This document shows positions 1-11,474 of a stretch of DNA of 39,847 bases, one piece after another. This DNA comes from Candidatus Parcubacteria bacterium (GTDB lineage: Bacteria; Patescibacteriota; Minisyncoccia; JAHIHE01; JAGLIN01): positions 1-39,847 of the forward strand of contig JAGLXN010000040.1 in the NCBI GenBank assembly GCA_023132875.1, given 5' to 3'. Numbering within the stretch: the first letter of the stretch is position 1; each line of letters starts with the position of its first letter. Position numbers and translations under genes: made by a program. A model generated the notes under the pieces. The model was not told where the DNA came from. It worked only from the letters and a program-made list of their open reading frames with translations, and made no database searches.

Positions 1-566
1 AAAATTAAAAATTAATTTTACCAACTATCGCTTCAGAGTCTGCCCTGAATTTAGTTCAGGGATGACAGAAAATGATAGAAATGATTTAATTTTAGGGCTT
101 GACAATATTTCTCCAGCATATATAATAAAAATATACTTGTTATTCAAGTCAACATATACATTTTATGATTTATATGGCAATCGAATAAAAAAGAGGGCTT
201 TTTGTGCCTGCAGTGTTTGCTGTCTAGGCTTGTTTTTGTGTTTTTGGAATTTATAATATTATAGCTAAATTGTTACATTGTTCTATTGTTAAATTTTTAT
301 GGGAACTGATCATGCTTACGGCAGACAAATTCGTAACCAGTTTCAAGATGTTTTCCAAGTAGACTAAAACAAAATTTTTAAATTTTGTAATTTTTAAATA
401 ATTTCTAATGACTAAATTTTTAAACAAGTGTTTCAATATTGTGTTTAGAAATTAAAAATTAAGATTTATTTATAAAATTAAAAATTATTAATTCTCTAAT
501 GTTTGTTTTTTTAGAGTTTAGAGTGAATTTACAATAATTGAGTTTTCAAACAATTAAATTATATTT

Positions 567-3500
567 ATGCTCAAAAAAAAGGAAATGACAAGTTTAAAAT
601 CAAGCAGGAAATATTTTGACAGAATAAGAGAATTAATAAGTCCGCCTTATTTGATAGAATCTCAAATTAATTCTTATAATTGGTTTATTGAAAGAGGATT
701 GAAAGAGCTTTTAAGCGAGGTTTCTCCCATTGTTAGTTTTAATAAAGAAATGGAGCTTGATTTCATTGATTATTATCTTGACAAGCCGAAATATGACGAA
801 GAAACCTCAAAGAAAAAGAATTTATCCTATGAAGCGCCTCTGCGATGCAAAGTTAGATTAACAGATGTGAAAGCTAAGGCAAAAAAAGAGCAAGAGATTT
901 ATTTTGGAGAGTTCCCCCTCATGACAGATCGTGGAACTTTTATTATTAACGGAGTGGAGAGAGTGGTTGTAGGACAGCTTATTAAATCCCCTGGAGTATT
1001 CTTTAGCGTTTCTTCTGAAAAAGAAGATAAAAAATATTTTGGCGCAAAATTAATTCCAACAAGAGGAGCATGGCTTGAAATAGAAACAGAAGCAAGCGGC
1101 GCTATTTTTGTTAGAATAGACAAGAAAAGGAAAGTAGCTGTTACTTCATTGCTCAGAGCTTTTAAAGAGGGATCTGATGATGGCTTGTTGAAACTATTTT
1201 CTGATGTTGATACTGGAAATGTGAAATTTATAAAAGAAACAATAGGTAAGGATTTAGCAACATCCCAGGCCGAAGGTTTTATTGAGGTATATAAGAGAGT
1301 TAGGCCTGGAGATTTAGCAACCGCTGACAATGCCAAGCAGTTAATTGAAGGAATGTTTTTTAAATTTGACAGATATGATCTTGGCAAGGTTGGAAGGCAT
1401 AAAATAAACCAAAGGCTTAATATTAATTTAGAAGACTCTGTTACTAACAGAATATTCCAGCCTAGTGATTTAGTTTTAACTGTTAAAGAAATAATTAGGC
1501 TTAATAATTCTCTTAATGCTGTTGGAGATGATATTGATCATCTTGGCAATAGAAGAGTAAGAATGATTGGAGAGCTTGTTCAGGAAAGGTTCAGGCTAGG
1601 ATTTATGAGAGTTGAAAGAAACATTAAAGATAGAATGAGCACTCTTGATTCAAATACAGTCACTCCTTCTCAGCTTATAAATACAAGGCCTCTTATCGCG
1701 GTTATAAGAGAATTTTTTATGTCTAGCCAGCTCTGCCAGTTTATGGACCAGGTAAATCCATTGGCCGAACTTGAGCACAAAAGACGCCTTTCCGCTATGG
1801 GTCCGGGAGGACTTACGAGGGAAAGAGCTGGATTTGAAGTTCGCGATGTGCATCGCAGCCATTACGGAAGAATTTGTCCGATTCAAACTCCTGAAGGTCC
1901 GAATATCGGCTTGGTAGGACATCTTGCTCTTTATGGAGAAATTAATGAATATGGATTTTTAGAAACTCCGTACAGAAAAGTTAAAGATAGCAAAGTCACA
2001 GAAAAGGTAGTGTATTTGGATGCTACAGAAGAAGAAAAGTCCAGCATTGCTCATGCTAGCGTTCCTTTTGATAAAAATTCCGGCAAATTCATTCAAAAAG
2101 AAGTTCAAGCAAGAGATAAAGGCAAGCCTGGAATAGTTGAAGCAGAAAAGATAGATTTTATGGATGTATCTCCTAACCAGGCAATTAGCGTTGCAACATC
2201 GCTTATTCCTTTTCTTGAACATGATGACGCGCACAGGGCACTTATGGGTTCAAATATGCAACGCCAGGCTGTTACTTGTATTATTTCTCAGTCTCCTGTA
2301 GTCGGAACGGGCTTTGAAAAAAAAGCTGCGCTTGATTCAGGACATATCATTCTTGCTGAAAAAGACGGAAAAGTTATTGAAGTTGATGGAACTCATATAA
2401 AAATTAAGAATTCAGATTCAGGATGGACATATCATAATCTTTCTAGTTTTGTCAGATCAAACGCTGCCACATGTATGACGCAATATCCGAGAGTGGAGAA
2501 AGGACAGTTAGTCAAAAAAGGAGATCTTATTGCTGACAGCTCTGGAACTGAAGATGGAGAACTTGCTCTTGGCCAGAATTTATTGGTAGCATTTATGCCT
2601 TGGGGAGGCTGTAATTTTGAAGATGCTATAATACTTTCACAAAAAGTTGTTGAAGATGATAGATTTAGTTCAATTCATATTGAAGATTTTTCAATTGATG
2701 TTCGCGATACAAAACTTGGTCCGGAAATTGTAACCAGAGATATTCCTAATGTTGGAGAAGAAAAATTAAAAGATTTAGATGAAGATGGAATTATAAGAAT
2801 CGGAGCGGAAGTTAGATCTGGGGATATTTTGGTCGGAAAAATTACACCGAAAGGGGAAAGCGATTTAACGGCTGAAGAAAGGTTATTGAGATCTATATTT
2901 GGCGAGAAAGCGAGAGACGTGAAAGATACTTCTTTATATCTGCAGCATGGCGAACAGGGAAAAGTGGTTGATGTAAAAATATTTTCAAGAGATCAGGGAG
3001 ACAAGCTTTCTAGCGGTGTCATAAAAAAAATACAAGTAAGCGTGGCGCAGTTAAGGAAGATTCAAGTTGGAGATAAATTAGCGGGCAGGCATGGAAATAA
3101 AGGTGTTATCTCAACAATTCTTCCCGTTGAAGATATGCCTTATTTGAAAGACGGAACCACTATTGATATAATTTTAAATCCTTTAGGCGTGGCTAGCCGT
3201 ATGAATATCGGCCAGATTCTTGAAACTCATCTTGGCTGGGCGGCAAGCAAGCAGGGATATAAAGTTGCTTGTCCTTCTTTGGCTGGCGTTACTGAAAAAC
3301 AGATAAAAGAAGAACTCAGAAAAGTCGGTCTTCCGGAAGACGGAAAAGTTCAGCTTTATGACGGTAAAACCGGCAAATCTTTTGAGAATAAATCTACCGT
3401 AGGAATTACTTATATGTTAAAACTGAATCATCTTGTCGAAGATAAAATACATATGCGTTCTATCGGCCCATATTCTCTTATTACGCAGCAACCGCTTGGA

Positions 3501-3800
3501 GGAAAGGCTCAGTTTGGAGGACAGAGATTTGGAGAAATGGAGGTTTGGGCGCTTGAAGGACACGGAGCCGCTCATACTTTACAAGAAGTGTTGACTATAA
3601 AATCAGACGACGTGCTGGGAAGATCAAAAGCGTATGAAGCAATTATTAAGGGCGAATCAATAAGAAGCCCTCACATTCCTGCTTCATTTCATGTTCTAGT
3701 AAACGAATTAAAAGCTCTTGGTTTAAGCGTTGATCTTATTGGAACAAAAGAAGAAAAATCTGAAGAAGAAGCAATAGAATCCAATAATTCAACAATATAA
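567..3800 (+). CDS. rpoB: DNA-directed RNA polymerase subunit beta
   Basis: 1077-aa ORF with RpoB motifs (GPGGLTRERAGFEVRDVHRSHYGRICPIQTPEGPNIGL, GDKLAGRHGNKGV, GGKAQFGGQRFGEMEVWALE). Confidence 0.99.
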   Translation: MLKKKEMTSLKSSRKYFDRIRELISPPYLIESQINSYNWFIERGLKELLSEVSPIVSFNKEMELDFIDYYLDKPKYDEETSKKKNLSYEAPLRCKVRLTDVKAKAKKEQEIYFGEFPLMTDRGTFIINGVERVVVGQLIKSPGVFFSVSSEKEDKKYFGAKLIPTRGAWLEIETEASGAIFVRIDKKRKVAVTSLLRAFKEGSDDGLLKLFSDVDTGNVKFIKETIGKDLATSQAEGFIEVYKRVRPGDLATADNAKQLIEGMFFKFDRYDLGKVGRHKINQRLNINLEDSVTNRIFQPSDLVLTVKEIIRLNNSLNAVGDDIDHLGNRRVRMIGELVQERFRLGFMRVERNIKDRMSTLDSNTVTPSQLINTRPLIAVIREFFMSSQLCQFMDQVNPLAELEHKRRLSAMGPGGLTRERAGFEVRDVHRSHYGRICPIQTPEGPNIGLVGHLALYGEINEYGFLETPYRKVKDSKVTEKVVYLDATEEEKSSIAHASVPFDKNSGKFIQKEVQARDKGKPGIVEAEKIDFMDVSPNQAISVATSLIPFLEHDDAHRALMGSNMQRQAVTCIISQSPVVGTGFEKKAALDSGHIILAEKDGKVIEVDGTHIKIKNSDSGWTYHNLSSFVRSNAATCMTQYPRVEKGQLVKKGDLIADSSGTEDGELALGQNLLVAFMPWGGCNFEDAIILSQKVVEDDRFSSIHIEDFSIDVRDTKLGPEIVTRDIPNVGEEKLKDLDEDGIIRIGAEVRSGDILVGKITPKGESDLTAEERLLRSIFGEKARDVKDTSLYLQHGEQGKVVDVKIFSRDQGDKLSSGVIKKIQVSVAQLRKIQVGDKLAGRHGNKGVISTILPVEDMPYLKDGTTIDIILNPLGVASRMNIGQILETHLGWAASKQGYKVACPSLAGVTEKQIKEELRKVGLPEDGKVQLYDGKTGKSFENKSTVGITYMLKLNHLVEDKIHMRSIGPYSLITQQPLGGKAQFGGQRFGEMEVWALEGHGAAHTLQEVLTIKSDDVLGRSKAYEAIIKGESIRSPHIPASFHVLVNELKALGLSVDLIGTKEEKSEEEAIESNNSTI

Positions 3801-3822
3801 TTTTATAACAATATAATTTTAT
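3791..3822. repeat. Perfect 16-bp tandem duplication at the rpoB-rpoC junction
   Basis: AACAATATAATTTTAT x2. Confidence 0.95.
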
Positions 3823-6800
3823 GACAAACATAGGCGTAAAAGTTGAAGATTTTAAGGCAGTTCGGCTCAAGCTTGCCAGCCCTGAAGAAATTTTAAATTG
3901 GTCTTGTGGAGAAGTTCTTAAGCCAGAAACGATAAATTATAGAACTCAGAGGCCGGAAAAAGACGGGCTGTTCTGTGAAAAAATATTCGGACCGACAAAA
4001 GATTGGGAATGCTATTGCGGAAAATATAAGAGGATAAGATATAAAGGTATTGTCTGCGATAAGTGTGGAGTGGAAGTTACAAAATCCATAGTCCGGAGAG
4101 AAAGAATGGGACATATAAAATTAGCCGTGCCTATTTCTCATGTCTGGTTTTTAAGAGGAGTTCCTTCAAGTATTGGTTTGGTGCTTAATATGTCTATTCA
4201 AGAGATGGAAAGAGTTATTTACTTCGCAAGCTATTTAATTACTGATGTCAATGAAGAAGAAAGAAAGGTAGTTTCTGATCAAATTGAAGCTGAATATAAA
4301 TCAAAAATTAAAAACGGAAAAAAGACTCTAACGGTTCCTGAGATTAATAATATTAAAGAGGCGAGAGATAAGGCGAAGGAGGAGTTGAGAAGCATTAAAA
4401 AACTTAAAGTTATTTCAGAAGTTGAATATAGGAATCTTTCTTTGAAATACGCGTCTGTCTTTAAAGCTGACATAGGAACTGAAGCTGTAAAAAAGGCATT
4501 GTATAATATTGATTTGAAAAAATTGGCTAAGAAATTGGAAAAAGAAATCTCTGAGTTGCCGAAAACTTCTGCTCAGAGAAAGAAAATGATGAAAAGGTTG
4601 AGGCTTGCGCGAGGTTTTATGAAAGCGGGAATAAAGCCAGAATGGATGTGTTTGACGGTCATTCCTGTTATACCTCCAGATCTAAGGCCTATGGTGCAGT
4701 TAGATGGAGGGAGGTTTGCGACTTCTGATCTTAATGATCTTTATAGAAGAGTTATTAATAGAAATAACCGTCTAAAAAAACTTATAGAACTAGGAGCTCC
4801 AGAGGTTATTTCCAGAAATGAAAAAAGGATGTTGCAAGAAGCTGTTGATGCGCTTATTGATAATAGTGCTAGGAGAGGACAGGCTACTATGGCAGCTACT
4901 GGAAAGAGAAGGCAATTAAGATCGCTTGCCGACATGTTAAAAGGAAAGCAAGGAAGATTTAGGCAGAATCTTTTGGGCAAGCGAGTTGATTATTCAGCGC
5001 GTTCGGTTATCGTTATTGGTCCGACTCTAAGGCTTGACCAGTGCGGACTTCCGAAAAAAATGGCTCTAGAACTTTTCAAGCCTTTTGTAATGAAGGAGCT
5101 TATAGAAAGAGGTTTTGCGTATAATGTGAGAAGCGCGAATAAATTAATAGAGCAAGGAATAACGGAAGTTTGGGATATTTTGGAGGAAGTAATTAAAAAT
5201 AAAGCGGTTCTTCTTAATCGCGCTCCAACTTTGCATCGTCTTGGAATTCAGGCTTTTTATCCAATTTTAATTGAGGGAAAGGCTATTCAGATTCATCCGA
5301 TGGTCTGTAAAGCGTTTAACGCTGATTTTGACGGAGATCAAATGGCTGTGCATCTTCCGCTTACCAAAGAAGCTCAAAAGGAATCAAGAGAAATAATGCT
5401 TTCTTCTAAAAATCTTCTAAAACCGGCAACTGGAGAGCCTATTGTAGTTCCTTCTCAAGATATAGTTCTTGGCTGTTATTATATGACTAAAATTATAGAT
5501 GGAACAAAAGGAAAAGAAAAGGCTTTTAATTCTTTTGAAGAAGCGGTAATTTCTTATGAGCTTGGCTTAATTGATCTTAGAGCTAGAATAAAACTTAAGA
5601 ATAATTCATGGGTCAAAGCTGAAAATTCGGCTTCGGGTGTTCAAAACCGAATTTCCGATCGCACAGAAAAATTTATTGAAACTAGTGTTGGACGCGTAAT
5701 TTTTAATCAATCATTGCCGGGAGAATTGTTATTTATAAACAAGATTATGGATTCTAACGCTCTTAAAAATCTTATAGCAGATGCTCTGGATACGATTGGA
5801 GAAGAAGAAACTGTGGAATTAATTGATAAAATCAAAAGCCTTGGATTTAAATACGCGACTAAGTCTGGGTTGAGCTGGGGGATGGACGATGTTATAATTC
5901 CGGACATTAAAGAAGAGCTTATAAAAAAAGGAGACGGAAAAATTGACGAAATTAGAGAGCAATACGAAGAAGGACTGCTCACAGAGAATGAAAGAAGAAT
6001 AAAATCAATAGAAGTTTGGAATAATGTTAAGGGCAAAATAGCTCAAGAGATCCCAGGCACTATAGGAGAGGAAAGTTCTGTGGCATATATGATTAATTCC
6101 GGAGCAAGAAGCAATTGGGCTGTTATAACTCAGATGGGAGGAATGAAAGGGCTGGTTGTAAATCCGTCAGGAGAAACAATTGAACTTCCCATTAAAAGCA
6201 GCTTTAAAGAAGGTTTTAATGTTTTGGAATATTTTATATCTACTCATGGCACCAGAAAAGGAATGGCCGACACGGCTCTTAGAACTTCAACAGCCGGTTA
6301 TTTAACCAGAAGGCTTGTTGATGTTGCGCAGGATGTTATTATTCATGAAAAGGATTGTTATGATACTAATGGAACTGAAGTTGTTGCCAATGAACATTTG
6401 GATATAGGACGGACAATATCAATGAGACTAAGAGGAAGAACAGCCTTAAAGGACATCAAAGATCCAAAGACTAAAAAAGTTATTGTCAAAGCTAATGATC
6501 AAATTAACAAAGAAGACGCGGGAAAAATAGAAAAAGCGGGAATTGAAAGAGTATGGATCAGAAGTATTGTTAATTGCAAGGCTAAGAGAGGAATATGCCA
6601 GGCATGTTACGGATATGATCTTGGGAAAAATAAGCTGGTAGAAATAGGGCAGGCGGTAGGAATAGTTACAGCTCAGGCAATTGGAGAGCCTGGAACACAG
6701 CTTACTATGAGAACATTTCATAGTGGAGGAGTTGCCGGTAAAGATATTACGCAGGGGCTTCCCAGAGTTGAAGAAATTTTTGAAGCAAGGCTTCCAAAAG

Positions 6801-7519
6801 GAAAAGCTATTATTTCTGAAGTTGATGGTATAGTTGAAGACATTGAAGAAACTCAGGATTCAAGAATTATTCATATCAAATTTAAACCAAAAGCGGAAGA
6901 TGTGGTCGATAAAGAGAAAATTGAAGATGTAAGAAGTTATGTGATTGATAAAGACATTTCAATTTTGGTTAAAAAGGGAGAATTAATAACAGCAGGACAG
7001 CAGTTGATTGAAGGGCATGTCGATATTCATGAATTATTTAAATTAAAAGAAATCAAAGAAGTACAAAGATATATTATCAAAGAAGTACAGCAAGTTTATA
7101 CTTCCCAAGGGGAAGGCATTGATGACAAGCATATTGAAATAATTATAAGACAAATGCTTTCAAGAGTTCGAATTAAAGATGTTGGAGATACTAGCCTGCT
7201 AATAGGAGACATCGTAGAAAAAGCTCAATTAACTGAAGCTAATAATGAGATTGAAAGAGAAAATAAAGAAAATAAAGGAGTAACAGATAAAATTAAAGAG
7301 CCTGCTGTTGTTAAGCAATTGCTTTTAGGAATAACAAAGGCGTCTCTTACCACAGAAAGTTTCTTGTCTGCCGCTTCTTTTCAGGAAACCGCGCGCGTTC
7401 TAATAGGCGCTGCTATTACCGGGAAAGAAGACAAGCTCAGAGGGCTTAAGGAAAATGTAATTATTGGAAGACTAATCCCATCGGGAACAGGATATTTCAG
7501 AAATATAGACAAAGAATAA
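3821..7519 (+). CDS. rpoC: DNA-directed RNA polymerase subunit beta'
   Basis: 1232-aa ORF with [12 protein letters not shown] catalytic motif, zinc-binding [47 protein letters not shown]. Confidence 0.99.
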   Translation: MTNIGVKVEDFKAVRLKLASPEEILNWSCGEVLKPETINYRTQRPEKDGLFCEKIFGPTKDWECYCGKYKRIRYKGIVCDKCGVEVTKSIVRRERMGHIKLAVPISHVWFLRGVPSSIGLVLNMSIQEMERVIYFASYLITDVNEEERKVVSDQIEAEYKSKIKNGKKTLTVPEINNIKEARDKAKEELRSIKKLKVISEVEYRNLSLKYASVFKADIGTEAVKKALYNIDLKKLAKKLEKEISELPKTSAQRKKMMKRLRLARGFMKAGIKPEWMCLTVIPVIPPDLRPMVQLDGGRFATSDLNDLYRRVINRNNRLKKLIELGAPEVISRNEKRMLQEAVDALIDNSARRGQATMAATGKRRQLRSLADMLKGKQGRFRQNLLGKRVDYSARSVIVIGPTLRLDQCGLPKKMALELFKPFVMKELIERGFAYNVRSANKLIEQGITEVWDILEEVIKNKAVLLNRAPTLHRLGIQAFYPILIEGKAIQIHPMVCKAFNADFDGDQMAVHLPLTKEAQKESREIMLSSKNLLKPATGEPIVVPSQDIVLGCYYMTKIIDGTKGKEKAFNSFEEAVISYELGLIDLRARIKLKNNSWVKAENSASGVQNRISDRTEKFIETSVGRVIFNQSLPGELLFINKIMDSNALKNLIADALDTIGEEETVELIDKIKSLGFKYATKSGLSWGMDDVIIPDIKEELIKKGDGKIDEIREQYEEGLLTENERRIKSIEVWNNVKGKIAQEIPGTIGEESSVAYMINSGARSNWAVITQMGGMKGLVVNPSGETIELPIKSSFKEGFNVLEYFISTHGTRKGMADTALRTSTAGYLTRRLVDVAQDVIIHEKDCYDTNGTEVVANEHLDIGRTISMRLRGRTALKDIKDPKTKKVIVKANDQINKEDAGKIEKAGIERVWIRSIVNCKAKRGICQACYGYDLGKNKLVEIGQAVGIVTAQAIGEPGTQLTMRTFHSGGVAGKDITQGLPRVEEIFEARLPKGKAIISEVDGIVEDIEETQDSRIIHIKFKPKAEDVVDKEKIEDVRSYVIDKDISILVKKGELITAGQQLIEGHVDIHELFKLKEIKEVQRYIIKEVQQVYTSQGEGIDDKHIEIIIRQMLSRVRIKDVGDTSLLIGDIVEKAQLTEANNEIERENKENKGVTDKIKEPAVVKQLLLGITKASLTTESFLSAASFQETARVLIGAAITGKEDKLRGLKENVIIGRLIPSGTGYFRNIDKE

Positions 7520-7569
7520 AAAAATAAATTGTCAAATTGTCAAATTGCTGAATTGTTCTAATCTCCGCT

Positions 7570-7600
7570 GGCTCCATAGTCCCGATAGGGCTGTGGAGCC
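7570..7600 (+). repeat. GGCTCCATAGTCC hairpin family, copy 1 (terminator-like, followed by TTTTGTAATTTT)
   Basis: GGCTCCATAGTCCC-gata-GGGCTGTGGAGCC downstream of rpoC. Confidence 0.75.
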
Positions 7601-7735
7601 TTTTGTAATTTTGCTTTTACGGCGATTTTAAGCTATAATGAAATAAGAGAATAGAGACCATCGTGTTGTCTAGAATTTTGATTCAATTTTGAATGATAGA
7701 ATGTTTAAGCATTAAAAATTACAAATCCAAAATTA

Positions 7736-7765
7736 TCCGCCCGAGGCGGACCAGCCTCGGGCTGG
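7736..7765. repeat. Twin adjacent hairpins
   Basis: TCCGCC-CGA-GGCGGA immediately followed by CCAGCC-TCG-GGCTGG. Confidence 0.85.
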
Positions 7766-7978
7766 CAAATAACAAATAAATTACAATAACCAAAATCCAA
7801 AATGTCTAAAATAAAGTTTTGAATTTTGAATATTATAATTTTGAATTTGGTGCTTGACGGTTTTTTGTTACGGGAATGACAGATGCTTCGTATCTCGTAA
7901 TTAAAAATTTAGTTATTAAAAATTATTTATAAAATTACAAAATTAAAAATTATAAAATTAACAAACCTTTTGCAAACA

Positions 7979-8009
7979 GGCTCCACAGCCCTAAATGGAC
8001 TATGGAGCC
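7979..8009 (-). repeat. GGCTCCATAGTCC hairpin family, copy 2 (inverted)
   Basis: Reverse complement GGCTCCATAGTCCATTTAGGGCTGTGGAGCC. Confidence 0.75.
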
Positions 8010-8040
8010 AATGGTAACAATTTAACAATATAGTAATTAT

Positions 8041-10362
8041 ATGTCAAGAAAAAGAAGAAAAAAAAGGAGCTATAACGGCTTATCGTTTGGATTTCCAGAA
8101 ATTGAAATTGATGATTGGATTAAAAAAGATGTAATAGCTATCTTTCTTTTTGTTTTGGCGCTGATAAGTATTTTAAGTTTTGTGGATTTAGCCGGCGGAC
8201 TTGGAGAAAAATTAAGCGAAATTATAAAAATTTTATTTGGATGGGGGCTTATTCTTTTTCCGTTTGCTTTGATTTTGTGGGGATGGAAAATGCTTAAATC
8301 AGAAAGTATTTTTGAAAGCAGGGTTTCCGTGTTTGGAATAGTAATGATAGTTTTCTCTGTGCTTTCTTTCATGCATATTTTTTATGATCCGTCTGCAATG
8401 TTTGAAATTGCGAAAGCGGGCGGCGGCGGCGGTATTTTGGGCGCGATTTTAGCATGGACTCTAGTTAGCTTGGTTGGTAAATGGGGAGGTTTGATTATTA
8501 TTTCCGCGTTATTTTTAATATCTTTACTTTTGATTTTTGATATATCATTTATTGATTTATTGGGCAAGATTAAATTTGCGCGAAAAACTAATAAACTTAA
8601 TCTTGATAAAAAAAGCGGAGAAGAAGATGACGACGAGGATGAAGATGAAGAATATGAAGAAGAGGATGATGGTGATATTAAAATTAATATGGTCGGGAAA
8701 TGTAAAGAAAAAAAAGAAGGCATACTTTCTTCTATCGCGGGTAAAATTAAAAGAGACAAGAAAGAGCCGAAATTTTCGGTTAAAGCGATAGAAGATATGA
8801 ATGATTCGGACGAAGAATATGATGAAAAATATGATAAAAATAATAAAGTAGATAATGAAAACATTGAAGATAATTTTACTGATAGCTTAGATAACCACAA
8901 ACAAAAAGAAAAAAACTGGAAAATCCCTTCCTCCAGTATCTTAAATGGAAAAGATAGCGAGCCTACAAGCGGAAACATAAAAGCTAATTCAAATATTATT
9001 AAAAGAACACTTGCTAATTTTGGCATTGATATTGAAATGGGAGAAGTGAATGTTGGTCCCACTGTTACTCAATATACTTTAAAGCCGGCAGTTGGAATAA
9101 AGCTTAGCAGGATAACTGCGCTTCAAAATGATCTTGCTCTTGCCTTGGCGGCTAGATCGCTCAGAATAGAAGCTCCAATTCCTGGAAAATCCTGGATTGG
9201 ATTGGAATTGCCAAACCAGTCTGTTGCAATGGTTGGGCTGAAGAATATATTAAACTCTACTGAGTTTTATAATAGAAAATCTAATCTAAGTGTTATTTTA
9301 GGCAGGGATGTCGCAGGCAACGCGATTTTGGCTAATCTCGACAGAATGCCTCATCTTATGATCGCTGGATCTACGGGAAGCGGTAAAACAGTGTGCGTCA
9401 ATACTTTAGTTGCTAGTCTCCTTTTCCAAAATTCTCCAGAAATGCTCAAGTTTATTATGGTTGATCCAAAGAGAGTTGAGCTTACTTCTTACAATGATAT
9501 TCCTCATCTTTTAACTCCAGTTATTACCGATCCTGATAAAGCGATAAATTCTTTGAAATGGTCAATTACAGAGATGGAAAATAGATATGATTTACTGAGT
9601 CATTTAGGCTGTAGAAACATTGAATCATATAATCAGGCCGTGAGGACAAAATATAAGCAAAGAGAAATTCTGCCTTATATTATAATTATTATTGATGAAC
9701 TTGCTGATCTTATGGCAACGCATGGAAGAGAGGTTGAGGCCGCGATTGTCAGACTGGCCCAAATGGCCAGAGCTGTTGGAATTCATTTAGTTCTTTCAAC
9801 TCAAAGGCCGTCTGTTGAAGTTATAACGGGATTAATTAAAGCGAATATAACTGCTAGAATTGCTTTTCAAGTTGCAAGCCAAATTGACTCCAGAACCATT
9901 CTTGATATGTCCGGAGCTGAAAAACTTTTAGGAAGCGGAGATATGCTTTATCTTTCTGGGGATTCAAATAAGCCGAAAAGAATTCAAGGAGTATTTATTT
10001 CTGAAGAAGAGATTCAGACGATTGTAAACTTTCTCAAAGATCAAAAAGAAGAAGAGATGGAATATAATGAAGAAATAACAGAAACAAAAAAATCCTCGCT
10101 TGATTTGAATGGAGACGATAGCATAATTAATGATGATATGTATGATGAAGCGGTTGAAACCGTGATTAATGCAGGAAAGGCCTCCGCTTCGCTTTTACAG
10201 AGGAGGCTTAGAGTCGGATATGCCCGCGCCGCCCGCTTACTTGATCTAATGGAAGAACAAGGCATAGTAGGTCCTGCAAACGGAGCAAAGCCGAGAGAAG
10301 TTTATGGGATAGGAGAGGGCGAAGATGATAAAGAAGGTAATGAAAGCGAAGTGGAAGAATAA
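8041..10362 (+). CDS. ftsK: DNA translocase FtsK/SpoIIIE family
   Basis: 773 aa; N-terminal TM segments, acidic linker, Walker A AGSTGSGKTVCVN, IIIIDELADLM, C-terminal gamma domain (SLLQRRLRVGYARAARLLDLMEEQGIVGP). Confidence 0.97.
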   Translation: MSRKRRKKRSYNGLSFGFPEIEIDDWIKKDVIAIFLFVLALISILSFVDLAGGLGEKLSEIIKILFGWGLILFPFALILWGWKMLKSESIFESRVSVFGIVMIVFSVLSFMHIFYDPSAMFEIAKAGGGGGILGAILAWTLVSLVGKWGGLIIISALFLISLLLIFDISFIDLLGKIKFARKTNKLNLDKKSGEEDDDEDEDEEYEEEDDGDIKINMVGKCKEKKEGILSSIAGKIKRDKKEPKFSVKAIEDMNDSDEEYDEKYDKNNKVDNENIEDNFTDSLDNHKQKEKNWKIPSSSILNGKDSEPTSGNIKANSNIIKRTLANFGIDIEMGEVNVGPTVTQYTLKPAVGIKLSRITALQNDLALALAARSLRIEAPIPGKSWIGLELPNQSVAMVGLKNILNSTEFYNRKSNLSVILGRDVAGNAILANLDRMPHLMIAGSTGSGKTVCVNTLVASLLFQNSPEMLKFIMVDPKRVELTSYNDIPHLLTPVITDPDKAINSLKWSITEMENRYDLLSHLGCRNIESYNQAVRTKYKQREILPYIIIIIDELADLMATHGREVEAAIVRLAQMARAVGIHLVLSTQRPSVEVITGLIKANITARIAFQVASQIDSRTILDMSGAEKLLGSGDMLYLSGDSNKPKRIQGVFISEEEIQTIVNFLKDQKEEEMEYNEEITETKKSSLDLNGDDSIINDDMYDEAVETVINAGKASASLLQRRLRVGYARAARLLDLMEEQGIVGPANGAKPREVYGIGEGEDDKEGNESEVEE

Positions 10363-10667
10363 TTGAATTGCTAAATTGTTGTATTGTTTTTCTTGCGGGA
10401 ACTGGTTATGCTTACATCGGATAGATTTCCAATCAATTTCCAATGATTTAAAGAAACAAAATATAAGATACAATAACCAATAAATTTCCAAACACCACTG
10501 TCATTGCGAGGCTCATCAGAGCCGTGGCAATCCCGAGTCTATGCGCGCAGAACTTCAGTATAAAGCCGTGCAAAACTGAATTTGGGATCCTTCAGTCGCT
10601 CCGCTTTCTCAGGATAACAGAAAAGCAATAACAATTTAACAATACAACAATTTAACAATTTATTTAT

Positions 10668-11474
10668 ATGTTAACCCGATTTAAAACTAAAAAAGTAAAT
10701 ATTACTGTAACTGTCGGAGAATGTTTAAAAAAGAAAAGAGAAGAAAAAGGAATTTCAATTAAGGAAATTAGCGAAAAACTGAAGATAAAGATGAGCTATC
10801 TTGAAGATCTTGAAGAAAACAATTATGACAAGCTTCCTCCCGATGTTTATGTCAAGGGGTTTATTAGGAGTTACGCGCAATTTGTTGGATTTAATGCGCA
10901 GAAAATGGTTGATTTGTATAGCAAGGAAAAGTTAATTAATGACAAAATTGAAAACAAAAAAAATCCCAAAAGAAAAATCAATAAAGGGAGAAAATTTTTA
11001 ATTTCTAATTATATAATAATAACTCCAAAAATACTGACTGTTATTTTTAGTTTATTTATTTTATCTATTATTGGATATTATTTATGGCATCAGATAAGTT
11101 CTTTTAATTCAACGCCATATCTTTTTATTTCAAGTCCCATTGCGGATCAAGCATCAGACAAATCAGAAATAGAAGTTGCCGGAAAAACAGAAGCTCAAGC
11201 GGTCTTGAAAATAAACGGAGAAGATGTTTTTATTGATTCTGATGGCTATTTTAGTGAAATAATTCCGCTAGAATCCGGTAATAATATCCTTGTTGTTGAA
11301 GCCACAAATAGATTTAATAGAACTGCCAGGCAAGTAAGGAATATAGTCTATGAAAAAAAGCTTGATCCGGTTCCGGTTGATTTTTTAGAGAATGATATGT
11401 TTGAGGAAAGTAATGAGGAAAATACTAAAGAAAATATATTTTTTAATGAAGAAATGGAATTTATAGGGCCGTAA
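10668..11474 (+). CDS. RodZ-like protein: N-terminal HTH, single TM, extracytoplasmic Ig-like domain
   Basis: VGECLKKKREEKGISIKEISEKLKIKMSYLEDLEENNYDKLPPDVYVKGFIRSYAQFVG is the HTH_25/RodZ pattern; TM near ILTVIFSLFILSIIGYYL; Ig-like segment SSPIADQASDKSEIEVAGKTEAQAVLKINGEDV. Confidence 0.85.
   Translation: MLTRFKTKKVNITVTVGECLKKKREEKGISIKEISEKLKIKMSYLEDLEENNYDKLPPDVYVKGFIRSYAQFVGFNAQKMVDLYSKEKLINDKIENKKNPKRKINKGRKFLISNYIIITPKILTVIFSLFILSIIGYYLWHQISSFNSTPYLFISSPIADQASDKSEIEVAGKTEAQAVLKINGEDVFIDSDGYFSEIIPLESGNNILVVEATNRFNRTARQVRNIVYEKKLDPVPVDFLENDMFEESNEENTKENIFFNEEMEFIGP

Noticed and set aside
62-436. Small ORFs at the left end
   Set aside because: AT-rich intergenic repeats, no SD, no homology recognised.
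899-1387. 162-aa antisense ORF inside rpoB, and similar antisense ORFs in rpoC, ftsK, rnj and pgi
   Set aside because: Shadow ORFs opposite strongly conserved genes; no independent start signals or recognisable domains.
8382-9062. 226-aa minus-strand ORF opposite ftsK (S/P-rich)
   Set aside because: Mirror of the FtsK acidic linker codons; low-complexity artefact. The + strand 8537-8791 ORF is likewise out of frame within ftsK.
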